DNA from: Candidatus Dormiibacter inghamiae
GTDB lineage: Bacteria > Chloroflexota > Dormibacteria > Dormibacterales > Dormibacteraceae
Length of the DNA stretch: 64,000 bases
Direction of reading: 5' to 3'
NCBI GenBank assembly: GCA_016464825.1
Contig: JAEKNQ010000025.1
Coordinates: 1 to 64,000, forward strand
The translations under genes were made by a program, and so were the position numbers. This document shows positions 9,818 to 21,164 of the stretch, one piece after another; the first letter of the stretch is position 1; each line of letters begins with the position of its first letter. Below the pieces are notes generated by a model, which was not told the DNA's origin, made no database searches, and worked only from the letters and a program-made list of their open reading frames with translations.

Positions 9818-10174
9818 TCAGGGCCGCGGATCGCCGGGGGCCACCGGGCCCCGCCCTTCCAGTCGTCCCGCCGCGTCGTGTAGGTCGCGCCGCAGGCTCT
9901 CATTCTCGGAGCGCAGCTCGGCAAGGCTCGCCTCGTGCTCGCTGATCTTGCGGGTAAGGCTGCGACGCCGGAAGCCGTGGCGTGCATTCGCGTAGAGCAT
10001 ATAGAGCAGCAGCAGGAGGGCCATGGCCCCCCCGGCGATGACCGGCGGCTGCCAGGCCGGCACGCTGCTGAGCTGGAAAGTCAGAAAGCTCACGTTCTCC
10101 GTGTTGCCGTTCTGGGCGGCATAGACGACCAGTGCGGCAACCAGTATCACCAGCAGGATGAGGAACAGAATCAA
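9818..10174 (-). CDS. LapA-domain (DUF1049-like) membrane protein
   Basis: A 118-residue protein with two membrane helices (about 1-20 and 44-62), the typical short turn between them containing AQNGNTENVSF, and a predicted coiled coil from about 72 to 105. This is the usual layout of the LapA/YciS-type domain, a small envelope assembly protein that in Enterobacteria helps lipopolysaccharide assembly. Here its role is unknown. The start is TTG 10174 with no Shine-Dalgarno. A good promoter ends just upstream, so the mRNA is probably leaderless. Confidence 0.75.
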   Translation of the reverse strand: MILFLILLVILVAALVVYAAQNGNTENVSFLTFQLSSVPAWQPPVIAGGAMALLLLLYMLYANARHGFRRRSLTRKISEHEASLAELRSENESLRRDLHDAAGRLEGRGPVAPGDPRP

Positions 10175-10183
10175 GGTGGGCTA

Positions 10184-10213
10184 AGTCTAGACGCGAGCCG
10201 GCGGCTTTGTCAC
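10184..10213 (-). promoter_or_regulatory. Promoter of the LapA-like gene, likely leaderless
   Basis: The minus strand has -35 GTGACA (10213-10208), an 18-base spacer, and -10 TAGACT (10189-10184). The expected start site is within about 3 bases of the TTG initiation codon at 10174, and no SD is present. Confidence 0.55.
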
Positions 10214-10301
10214 TCTAATCCGCCTCTCGCGCCTGGCAGTCGGGCGCCTCTAGCCGGTTCACGGCCGTTTGTCCGCGTTCTGTCACCTGCATCGAGGCGC
10301 G

Positions 10302-11825
10302 CTAATGCCGGAAGTGGCGTTCTCCTGTGAAGACCATCGCCACGCCGGCCGCGTCGGCCGCAGCTATCACTTCGCTGTCGCGCTTGGCGCCGCCCGGCTG
10401 GATCACAGCCGTCACGCCGGCTTCGATGCCGACCTGGAGTCCGTCGGGGAAGGGAAAGTACGCATCTGACGCAAGCACTGAGCCGCGCGCCCGCTCACCG
10501 GCGCGCTGAACGGCCAGCTGGGACGCTTCGACCCGGCTCATCTGGCCGGCGCCGACACCCACCGCTGCACGGTCGCGCGCCAGAACTATGGCGTTGGACC
10601 TGACATGCTTGACCACCAGCCAGGCGAACTCAAGCTCGGCCCACTCGCCGGCGGTGGGTTGGCGCTGCGTCGCCACCTGACAGGCGTTGCGGTCGAAGCC
10701 GCGTCGATCCCAGTCCTGCACCAGCAGTCCGCCGGGCACCGACCTGACCGCTGGGTCGGGCGACCGGCTTGGCTGCACCTCCAGGATGCGCAGGTTCTCC
10801 TTGGCCGAGAGCACCGCCAGTGCCTTGGTGTCAACTGAAGGCGCTACCACCACCTCCAGGAAAATGCCCGCCATCTCTCCTGCCGTACTGCTGTCCAGCT
10901 CCCGGTTGACAGCCACCACGCCGCCGTAAGCGGAGGTGGTGTCGCAGTTATAGGCGGCCCGGTAAGCGTCGGCCAGCTGCTCGGCCGCCGCCACCCCACA
11001 CGGATTGGTGTGCTTGATGATGGCCGCGGCCGGCTGCGAGAGGTCCCGAGCCAACTCGAAGGCCGCCGCGGCGTCCTGAATGTTGTTGTAGCTGAGCTCC
11101 CCACCATGCAGTTGGCGCACAGAGCCCAGGCCATCGGTGCCCGCGCCTGAACGATAGAACGCAGCCCTCTGATGCGGGTTCTCACCGTAGCGGAGCGTCC
11201 TGACCAGACTGCCCGAGAAGCTGATCTGGGCAGGAAAGCCACCCTCGCCCTCCTCCAGCCAGGCGGCGATCTGCGCGTCGCAGGCAGCTGTGTGAGCAAA
11301 CGCCTCCGCCGCCAGCCGGCGGCGCAGCTCGGGGCTCACGCCGTTCGGGCTGCCCAGCGCGCCCAGCACCTCGCTGTAGCGCTCGGGTCGCACCACCACG
11401 ACCACAGCTGAGTGGTTCTTGGCCGCCGAGCGGATCATGGCCGGGCCGCCGATGTCGATCTGGTCCAGAATCTCGTCGAACCCTGCCCCGGGGCGAGCGC
11501 GAGTCTCGGCAAAGGGATAGAGGTTGACACAGAGCAGATCGATCGTCTGGAGACCATGCTGGTTCAGCGTTTCCAGGTGCTGGCTCACGTCGCGGCGGGC
11601 CAGGAGGCCCGCGTGAACAGCCGGGTGCAGAGTCTTCACACGGCCATCCAGGATCTCGGGGAAGTCGGTCAGCTTCGAGACCGATAGGGCATCGATGGCG
11701 GCCTCCTCCAGCATCCGCTGGGTGCCGCCGGTGGAGTAGACCTCGTAGCCCAGCCGAACCAGTCCCCGGGCGAAGGCAGGCAGACCTGACTTGTCGGTGA
11801 CCGAGAGCAGGGCCCGCTTAGACAA
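10302..11825 (-). CDS. purH: Bifunctional AICAR formyltransferase / IMP cyclohydrolase
   Basis: Catalyses the last two steps to IMP. The protein is 507 aa. The N-terminal cyclohydrolase/MGS-fold part begins RALLSVTDKSG, and the C-terminal formyltransferase carries the KHTNPCG catalytic region and ends near HFRH. The start is TTG 11825, chosen because the family homology begins there and AGGAG lies 7 bases upstream. The longer open frame to 12080 is only the shadow of purN. It overlaps the purN stop by 8 bases and is the last gene of the purine operon. Confidence 0.95.
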   Translation of the reverse strand: MSKRALLSVTDKSGLPAFARGLVRLGYEVYSTGGTQRMLEEAAIDALSVSKLTDFPEILDGRVKTLHPAVHAGLLARRDVSQHLETLNQHGLQTIDLLCVNLYPFAETRARPGAGFDEILDQIDIGGPAMIRSAAKNHSAVVVVVRPERYSEVLGALGSPNGVSPELRRRLAAEAFAHTAACDAQIAAWLEEGEGGFPAQISFSGSLVRTLRYGENPHQRAAFYRSGAGTDGLGSVRQLHGGELSYNNIQDAAAAFELARDLSQPAAAIIKHTNPCGVAAAEQLADAYRAAYNCDTTSAYGGVVAVNRELDSSTAGEMAGIFLEVVVAPSVDTKALAVLSAKENLRILEVQPSRSPDPAVRSVPGGLLVQDWDRRGFDRNACQVATQRQPTAGEWAELEFAWLVVKHVRSNAIVLARDRAAVGVGAGQMSRVEASQLAVQRAGERARGSVLASDAYFPFPDGLQVGIEAGVTAVIQPGGAKRDSEVIAAADAAGVAMVFTGERHFRH

Positions 11826-12417
11826 CTGTTGTCTCCTGCACGATCTGGGGTGATCCGCCGAGCCGGGCCCAGAGCAGATCGATGGCCTGGGGCAGGATCC
11901 TGTGCTCCTCAGCCTGGATTCGCTGAAGCAGGCGTTGAGTGTCATCGCCAGGCAATACAGGCACTGCCACCTGAACCAGGATCGGTCCCGCGTCCACGGC
12001 CTCGGTGACCAAGTGAACTGTGCAACCGGTGATCTTGACGCCGTGCTGCAGCGCGCGCTCCACGGCGTCCATGCCGCCACCGAAGCTGGGCAGCAGAGAG
12101 GGGTGGATGTTCAGCATCCGGCCGGCGAAAGCCCTCGTCATCGGCTCGCTGAGAATGCGGTCGTAGCCGGCATTGACGACGATGTCGACGCCGACCTGCA
12201 ACAGCCAGCTGCTCAGGGCCTCATCGCGGGCCAGCGATGAGGGATAACGCCTCTGGGAGAACTCGCCGAGTCGAAGACCCTGCTGGCGGGCGAAGGCCGC
12301 GGCGCCGCAGCCGGGCCGATTGGTCCCGACAGCCGAGACTCGATAGCCGCGTGAAAAGAGGTTGCGTAGGTTGGAGCCCTTGCCCGAGCTCAAGACGCCC
12401 AGCCTGGGTTCCCTCAA
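11818..12417 (-). CDS. purN: Phosphoribosylglycinamide formyltransferase
   Basis: Transfers formyl from 10-formyl-THF to GAR. The protein is 199 aa, normal length. The catalytic Asn and His are in MLNIHPSLLPSF and the Asp in EAVDAGPI. TTG 12417 overlaps the purM stop as TTGA, and the family begins right there (LGVLSSGKGSNL). GGGGG about 8 bases upstream can serve as SD. The longer frame upstream is the purM shadow. Confidence 0.94.
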   Translation of the reverse strand: MREPRLGVLSSGKGSNLRNLFSRGYRVSAVGTNRPGCGAAAFARQQGLRLGEFSQRRYPSSLARDEALSSWLLQVGVDIVVNAGYDRILSEPMTRAFAGRMLNIHPSLLPSFGGGMDAVERALQHGVKITGCTVHLVTEAVDAGPILVQVAVPVLPGDDTQRLLQRIQAEEHRILPQAIDLLWARLGGSPQIVQETTVV

Positions 12418-13412
12418 GCCCAGGCCCCCAGTAATGTCAGACGCTGCTCGTCGGTCTGCTCGACAACCCGCCCGACCAGCGGGTAGCCCGGAATCGGCTT
12501 GGCGCTGACCAGCACCATGCCGAGACCGAGATTGAACGTGGACAGCATCTCGGCGGGGGCTATCTGCCCACGGCGCTGGATGGCTGCAAAGAGCGGCGGC
12601 CTCTCCCAACTGCGGAGGTCCAGCTCCGCCGCCAGGCCGGCCGGCAGCGCGCGCGGCACATTTTCCAGCAGCCCGCCGCCAGTGATGTGGGCAGCTGCCT
12701 TCCAGGGCAACGTCCGCATCTCCTTCAGATACGAACGATGGGGCTCCAGCAGCTCCTCGCCCAGGGGCCTCTTGAAGCCCGGCAGAACCGTCTCCAGGGG
12801 CAGATCCTGGAAGATGCGGCGGACGAGCGAGAAGCCGTTGGTGTGCAGACCGCTGGAGGGCAGGCCGACCAGGAGGTCGCCTGCCAGGACCTGCTCTCGG
12901 GCGCTGCCTTCGCCGACGTGGCCGACAATGAAGCCGGCCAGGTCGTAGTCGCCCAGCGCGTAGACGCCTGGCATCTCCGCGGTTTCGCCGCCGAGCAGGG
13001 CCAGGCCGTTCTCCCGGCAGGCCTGGGTGACGCCGATCATCAGCTGCTCGAAGACATCGTCCTCCAGCCGACCGCTGGCGAAATAGTCGAGGAAGAACAG
13101 GGGGGTGGCGCCGACTGTGAGGATGTCGTTGACACAGTGGTTGACGAGGTCCTGACCTATGCCTGTGTGGCTGCCGTAGGCGATGGCCACCTTGATCTTG
13201 GTGCCTACCCCGTCGGCTGAGGCCGCCAGGCACCCTCCGCCTGGCAGCTTGTAAAGGCCGGCGAACTGACCCACACCTGCCACGACGCCCTCGGTCTGGG
13301 TGGCGTCGATGAGGGGCTTCACCCGCGCCAGCAGTCGGCCGTAGGCGGCGATGTCCACCCCTGCTTCGGCGTAGGTGCGGGGGAGTGTCTCGAACTCTTG
13401 GAGCTCGGGCAT
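12414..13412 (-). CDS. purM: AIR synthetase (phosphoribosylformylglycinamidine cyclo-ligase)
   Basis: Closes the imidazole ring of FGAM, using ATP. The protein is 332 aa. Recognisable PurM features are SADGVGTK near residue 65, HCVNDILTVGATPLFFLDY, and the GGETAEMPGVY metal/nucleotide motif. It lies 5 bases after the purF stop and overlaps purN by 4 bases. Confidence 0.95.
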   Translation of the reverse strand: MPELQEFETLPRTYAEAGVDIAAYGRLLARVKPLIDATQTEGVVAGVGQFAGLYKLPGGGCLAASADGVGTKIKVAIAYGSHTGIGQDLVNHCVNDILTVGATPLFFLDYFASGRLEDDVFEQLMIGVTQACRENGLALLGGETAEMPGVYALGDYDLAGFIVGHVGEGSAREQVLAGDLLVGLPSSGLHTNGFSLVRRIFQDLPLETVLPGFKRPLGEELLEPHRSYLKEMRTLPWKAAAHITGGGLLENVPRALPAGLAAELDLRSWERPPLFAAIQRRGQIAPAEMLSTFNLGLGMVLVSAKPIPGYPLVGRVVEQTDEQRLTLLGAWA

Positions 13413-13417
13413 CGGTG

Positions 13418-14839
13418 TCAGCTGGCCGGCTGGGCGGCGAGCGGCGCCTCGAAGGCCATCTTGTCCATCTCCAGCTGCTGTGGCACAGGCACGGGGTAAG
13501 CGCCGTCGAAGCAGGCTCGGCAGAACTGGTCGAGCGTGCCGGCGCCTACCGCGCGCATGAGGCCCGGGATGGAGATGTAGGCCAGGGAGTCGGCGCCGAT
13601 GAAGCTCCGTACCTCCTCAACCGAGCGGCCGGAGGCGACCAGCTGCTTGGTGGAGCCGATGTCGACGCCCATGAAGCAGGGAAACCGCATGGGCGGGCTG
13701 GAGATACGCAGGTGCACCTCCTTGGCGCCCGCCTTTTTCAGCACCTCGATGATCCGACGCGAAGTGGTTCCGCGCACCATCGAGTCGTCCACGGCGATGA
13801 TCCGCTTGCCCCGCAGCGAACGCTTGAGCGGATTTAGCTTCAGGATCACGCCCGACTCCCGCAGGGATTGGTCGGGCTGGATGAAGGTGCGGTTGATGTA
13901 GCGCGATTTGACCAGCCCCTCCCGGTAGGGGATGCCTGAGGCCTCGGCGTAGCCGATGGCGGCCGGGGTGCCGGAGTCAGGCAGGCCGATCACCATGTCG
14001 GCTTCTACGGGTTGAGCCAGGGCCAGCTCGCGACCCATGCGGATGCGCGCCTCCTCCAGCTCACAGTTCTTGAGCAGCGAATCGGGCCGGGCGAAGTAGA
14101 TGAACTCAAACACGCACATCGCATGGCGGCCGGAGGTCTGGAACTGGACTGATGAGAGGCCGTGGTCGTTCATGATCACCATCTCGCCGGGCCGCACTTC
14201 GCGCACGAATTTGGCGTTGACAGTGTCGAGCGCGCAGCTCTCAGACGCCACCAGATGCGCCGGCTGACCGGCGAGTGGAAGGTAGCCGAGGCAGAGTGGG
14301 CGGAAGCCATAGGGATCGCGCAGCGCGATCACCGAGTCGGAGGTGACCACCGCGCAGGAATAGGCGCCCACGACCCGCCGGAAAGCTTGGCTCAGCACCT
14401 GGGCCCAGTCGCTGCCATGAGTGTGCTCGATGAGACGCGCCATCACCTCCGTGTCAAGGCCTGTGTCAAAGGCGACGCCGTCCTCCTCGAGCTCACGCCG
14501 GATCGCCTGCGAGTTGATGAGATTGCCGTTGTGGGCGATCGCGCCGGGGCCGAGCGCCGGGTGCAGGAAAGGCACAGGATGCGCGTTCTCCAACCGGCTG
14601 GCGCCAGTCGTGGAATAGCGGGTATGGCCGATGGCAACAGTGCCGCGCAGGCTTGAAAGCGTCGCCGAATTGAAGACCTGGGCGACCAGGCCCATATCCC
14701 TATGCAGCTTCACACATTGACCGTCGCCAACAGCTATGCCTGCCGACTCCTGGCCCCTGTGCTGGAGCGAGAAGAGGCCGAAGTAGGTCAGGTTGGCGAC
14801 GTCCACCTGCCGAGAGTGGATGCCAAAGATGCCGCACAC
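13418..14839 (-). CDS. purF: Amidophosphoribosyltransferase (Fe-S type)
   Basis: First committed purine step: PRPP plus glutamine to phosphoribosylamine. The protein is 473 aa from GTG 14839. The catalytic Cys is residue 2 (M-CGIFGI), so no propeptide needs removing, unlike the Bacillus enzyme. The PRPP loop is IIAVDDSMVRGTTSRR. Cysteines in MCVFEF, RFPCFMG and FCRACF match the four ligands of the Bacillus-type structural [4Fe-4S] cluster, suggesting an oxygen-sensitive enzyme. It begins 6 bases after the purL stop. Confidence 0.95.
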   Translation of the reverse strand: MCGIFGIHSRQVDVANLTYFGLFSLQHRGQESAGIAVGDGQCVKLHRDMGLVAQVFNSATLSSLRGTVAIGHTRYSTTGASRLENAHPVPFLHPALGPGAIAHNGNLINSQAIRRELEEDGVAFDTGLDTEVMARLIEHTHGSDWAQVLSQAFRRVVGAYSCAVVTSDSVIALRDPYGFRPLCLGYLPLAGQPAHLVASESCALDTVNAKFVREVRPGEMVIMNDHGLSSVQFQTSGRHAMCVFEFIYFARPDSLLKNCELEEARIRMGRELALAQPVEADMVIGLPDSGTPAAIGYAEASGIPYREGLVKSRYINRTFIQPDQSLRESGVILKLNPLKRSLRGKRIIAVDDSMVRGTTSRRIIEVLKKAGAKEVHLRISSPPMRFPCFMGVDIGSTKQLVASGRSVEEVRSFIGADSLAYISIPGLMRAVGAGTLDQFCRACFDGAYPVPVPQQLEMDKMAFEAPLAAQPAS

Positions 14840-14845
14840 CTTGCT

Positions 14846-17765
<2,920 letters not shown>

Positions 17766-17769
<4 letters not shown>

Positions 17770-18080
17770 CCCTCGCCGCTCCTGCCCTGGGCAGCCTTGG
17801 CGTCGGCTGCGGCGGCCGCCTTTTCGGCCTCCTCTGCCGGATCGACGTCGAAGCGAAAGTCCTCGATCACCCCGTTGGCGAGGAGCTTCCGGCACATCTG
17901 CTCCACCTCGCTGCGGGCTTCGGCGTCCGAGGATGCCTGCAGCTGGATCTCCAGGTACTTGCCGATGCGAACTTCATGCACGCCGGCGAAGCCCAGGCTG
18001 TTCAGCGCCTGTTTGACAGTTGCCCCCTGCGGATCGTTGATGACCGGCTTGGGCGTGACCAGGACCCGGGCGGTTCTCAC
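17766..18080 (-). CDS. purS: FGAM synthase accessory subunit PurS
   Basis: Small dimeric bridge of the PurSQL complex. Residues 1-80 fit the family ([17 protein letters not shown], then VRIGKYLEI). The last about 24 residues are an Ala/Glu/Lys-rich tail not needed in typical 80-aa PurS. It overlaps purC by 4 bases upstream and purQ by 4 bases downstream. Confidence 0.93.
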
Positions 18081-18967
18081 GAAATGGAGCTGAGGGAACT
18101 GCCTGTGAGGCGCTGGTAGGCGGTCAGATAGCGTTCCCGTGTCCGCTCCACGACCTGCTCGGGCAGCCTGGGTGGCGGCGAGTTCCGGTCCCAGCCGGTC
18201 TGGGAGGCGAGCCAGTCCCGCAGGAACTGCTTGTCGAAGGACTCGGGCGAAGTGCCCACTTTGTAGCTCTCGGCAGCCCAGTACCGCGAGCTGTCGGGGG
18301 TCAGCACTTCATCGATCAGGGTCAAACTGCCGTCGATGAGACCGAACTCGAACTTCGTGTCGGCGAGGATCAGGCCGCGGGCCTCGGCAAGGCGGGCGCC
18401 CGCCTCGTAAAGGGTGAGGCTGGCATCTCGTAGTTGGGCGGCAGAGTCGTCACCCACGCTGGACGCGAGCCGGGAGAAGCTGATGTTCTCGTCGTGGCCC
18501 GTGTCAGCCTTGGTGGCGGGCGTGAAGATCGGCTCCGGCAGCCGCTCGCTCTGGCGGAGACCGGTGGGCAGCGGCTCGCCGACCATGGTGCCGCGCTGGC
18601 TGTACTCCGACCAGGCGCTGCCCGCCAGATAGCCTCGAACCACACACTCGAAGTCGATGCGCTCAGCGCGCCTGACCACCATGGAGCGGCCGGCCAGCTC
18701 GGACGGCAGCCCCTCCAGCTCCGTGCCCAGCAGATGACTTGGCTGCAGATCGCCAAGGCGCTCGAACCAGAAGACCGAGAGCTGGGTCAGCACCCGGCCC
18801 CGGTCCGGGATGCCGTCAGGCATCACCCAATCGAAGGCCGAGATTCGGTCGGTGGCCACCATGAGCAGCCGCCCGGCATCCAGCGTGTAGGTATCGCGAA
18901 CCTTCCCCCTGGCGAAGACTGGGTAGTCGAGATCAGTGCTGGTGACAGCGCGCAGGGCCTCGGCCAT
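18077..18967 (-). CDS. purC: SAICAR synthase
   Basis: Joins CAIR and aspartate, using ATP. The 296-aa length and motifs (ARGKVRDTYTL, ATDRISAFDWVMPDGIP, ADTKFEFG, DEVLTPDSSRYW) put it in the longer PurC group of about 300 aa rather than the 235-aa E. coli group. ATG 18967 shares one base with the purB stop. Confidence 0.95.
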   Translation of the reverse strand: MAEALRAVTSTDLDYPVFARGKVRDTYTLDAGRLLMVATDRISAFDWVMPDGIPDRGRVLTQLSVFWFERLGDLQPSHLLGTELEGLPSELAGRSMVVRRAERIDFECVVRGYLAGSAWSEYSQRGTMVGEPLPTGLRQSERLPEPIFTPATKADTGHDENISFSRLASSVGDDSAAQLRDASLTLYEAGARLAEARGLILADTKFEFGLIDGSLTLIDEVLTPDSSRYWAAESYKVGTSPESFDKQFLRDWLASQTGWDRNSPPPRLPEQVVERTRERYLTAYQRLTGSSLSSIS

Positions 18968-20280
18968 CAGGTCTTACTCGTGGCGGTGGCCAGGAGCCCC
19001 GTGCGCTCGAAAGCAAGATCGACGTGCTCCAAGAAGGCTGAGGGGTCGAAGATCGCCTCCAGGCTGGGTCCCAGGCGCTGCGCCACTTCAGGGTCGTCCG
19101 CCAAATTCTCCCGAAAGCCCCCCTTACCGTCGCTGGCGCGGAGAGCGGCAGACTGCACTATGCGATAGGCCGCCTCGCGGCTGAGCCCGCTCTCGACCAG
19201 CGCCAGCAGCGCCCGCTGCGAATAGACGATGCCGCCATCGGCTGCCAGGTTTCTGGCCATCCGCTCCGGCCGCACTTCCAGTCCGCTCAGGACCTTGGTC
19301 AGGTCGGCGGCCATGAAGTCGAGCAGGCAGCAGGCATCAGGGAAGAGCACGCGCTCCGCCGAGCTGTGGCTGATGTCTCGCTCGTGCCAGAGCGCCACGT
19401 TCTCCAGCTCGGTGGCGGCATAGCCGCGGAGGAGGCGCGCCAGCCCGGAGATCCTCTCGCTGATTATCGGGTTGCGCTTGTGGGGCATGGCGGAGCTGCC
19501 CTTCTGCTGGGACCCGAAGGGCTCCAGCGCTTCTCCGACCTCGCTCCGCTGCAGATGCCGGATCTCGACAGCTATCCGCTCCAGAGAAGCTCCTGCCACT
19601 GCCAGTGCGGAGGTGAAGGCGGCGTGGCGGTCGCGGGAGACCACCTGCGTGCTGACAGGATCAACGCGAAGTCCGAGGTGCTCACACACATGCTGCTCGA
19701 CCCGTGGATCGAGGCCGGCATGGGTGCCGACAGCCCCGCTCAGCTTGCCCACCGCCACCTCGTCTGCCGCTCGCTTGATGCGCTCGCGAGCGCGATCCAG
19801 TTCGGCAACCCAGCCGGCGACCTTGAAGCCGAAGGTGATCGGTTCGGCGTGAATCCCGTGCGTGCGCCCGACCATCAGCGTCCTGCGATGGCGCAGCGCC
19901 AGCTCTGCCGCAGCCTGGCGCAGCTTCGCCAGATCGTCCAGGATCACCTCCGCGCTGCGTCGGATCTGCACAGCCAGGGCGGTGTCGATGACATCTGACG
20001 AGGTGAGCCCGAAATGGATGTAGCGCGCCTCCGGCTGGCCGACCGACTCCCCGATCACTGTCAGGAAGGCGATCACGTCATGACCCACCTGGGCCTCCAC
20101 CTCGTCGATGCGCTCCACCTGGAAGGAGGCTGAGCGAATTTTGGCGAGCGCTTCGGCGGGGATCCGGCCCAGTTGGGCCCACGCCTCACAGGCCAGGATC
20201 TCGATCTCCAGCCAGAGTTGAAAACGGCTTCGATCGGACCACAGCTCGCGCATGCGGGCAGGTGCGTAGCGTTCTATCAA
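18967..20280 (-). CDS. purB: Adenylosuccinate lyase
   Basis: Acts twice, on SAICAR and on adenylosuccinate. The protein is 437 aa from TTG 20280, where the family N-terminus begins (IERYAPARMRELWSD). AAGAGG lies 10 bases upstream. A longer frame to 20373 would add 31 residues across the likely -10 element, so it is less likely. Signature motifs are SSDVIDTA, RTHGIHAEPITFG and the flexible GSSAMPHKRNP loop. It is the first gene of the nine-gene purine operon. Confidence 0.94.
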   Translation of the reverse strand: MIERYAPARMRELWSDRSRFQLWLEIEILACEAWAQLGRIPAEALAKIRSASFQVERIDEVEAQVGHDVIAFLTVIGESVGQPEARYIHFGLTSSDVIDTALAVQIRRSAEVILDDLAKLRQAAAELALRHRRTLMVGRTHGIHAEPITFGFKVAGWVAELDRARERIKRAADEVAVGKLSGAVGTHAGLDPRVEQHVCEHLGLRVDPVSTQVVSRDRHAAFTSALAVAGASLERIAVEIRHLQRSEVGEALEPFGSQQKGSSAMPHKRNPIISERISGLARLLRGYAATELENVALWHERDISHSSAERVLFPDACCLLDFMAADLTKVLSGLEVRPERMARNLAADGGIVYSQRALLALVESGLSREAAYRIVQSAALRASDGKGGFRENLADDPEVAQRLGPSLEAIFDPSAFLEHVDLAFERTGLLATATSKT

Positions 20281-20317
20281 GTAGCGAAAACCTCTTGGAC
20301 TGGCAAGGGGTGCTGTC

Positions 20318-20323
20318 AGTATA
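20318..20323 (-). promoter_or_regulatory. Possible -10 element of the purine operon
   Basis: TATACT on the minus strand, about 38 bases before the purB TTG. This is a near-consensus -10, but no good -35 sits 16-18 bases upstream. The rest of 20281-20540 shows no riboswitch fold that I recognise. Confidence 0.35.
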
Positions 20324-20540
20324 GAGAGAAACAGATCCAGCAAGATCTGGTACCGGCTACTTGGGGTAGCCACAAGATAGCGGTTCGAGGCCGCTGCGAC
20401 AACCTGCTCTGGCTAGGCTGTGTAGAGGCTCATGCAGCACCCTCCTGCCTCGTGCCAGAGAACCGCCGGCAGATCGTCTCAGCCTGTCTCTGCCTGGCGC
20501 GAGGCACTCGACTACCTTCCGCGCCTCGACACTCGTAGTC

Positions 20541-21164
20541 GTGGACGTAACCGGTTCCGCCGCCCAGTCGTTTGAGCAGGCGGAGAGAGAACGGTCTTTG
20601 AGCCTCCCTCCTCGGGATGACGAGAGGGAGCTCGTTGAGCGTGCGAAGTACGAGCCACCGGCCTTCGGTGAGCTCTATGACCGCTATTTCCTCCAGATCT
20701 ATAAATTCGTGTATTCCAGAGTTCACGACCAAGCGATCGCCGAGGACGTCACCAGTGACGTCTTTCTGAAGGCCCTGCGTGGCATCGGCCGCTATCAGGA
20801 CACGGGCCGGCCCTTCTCTGCCTGGCTGTATCAGATAGCTGTCAACGCAGTGGCCGATCGCTTCCGCGCCGCCAGGCCGCTGGAGGACATCGACGCCCAG
20901 CACGACGTCTCGGTGGGTGGACCCGGGCTGGAGGAGATGGCCGCGCGGCGGGATCGCATGAGCCGCATCTGGGCCCAGGTGGAGACGCTGCCCCGGCAGC
21001 AGCAGACAGCGTTAGTCCTCAAGTTCCAGGAGGACATGAAGATCGAGGACATAGCGATCGCCATGGGCAAGACGGCTGGGGCCGTGAAGCTGCTCATCCA
21101 CCGGGGGGTGAGCCGGCTTCGGCTCAACTTGGCGGGTGGCGAGCTGGAGGAGATCGAGGCATGA
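20541..21164 (+). CDS. ECF-type sigma-70 family RNA polymerase sigma factor
   Basis: A 207-aa sigma factor. Region 2 spans about residues 40-108 (FGELYDRYFLQIYKFVYSR, with EDVTSDVFLKAL and WLYQIAVNAVADRFR). Region 4 spans about 145-200 (LPRQQQTALVLKF, then an HTH ending HRGVSRLRLNL). Region 3 is missing, as in ECF sigmas. The called start is GTG 20541 without a clear SD; an in-frame TTG at 20598 after GAGAGA is an alternative. It overlaps the next gene by 4 bases, suggesting a sigma/regulator pair. Confidence 0.88.
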   Translation: MDVTGSAAQSFEQAERERSLSLPPRDDERELVERAKYEPPAFGELYDRYFLQIYKFVYSRVHDQAIAEDVTSDVFLKALRGIGRYQDTGRPFSAWLYQIAVNAVADRFRAARPLEDIDAQHDVSVGGPGLEEMAARRDRMSRIWAQVETLPRQQQTALVLKFQEDMKIEDIAIAMGKTAGAVKLLIHRGVSRLRLNLAGGELEEIEA

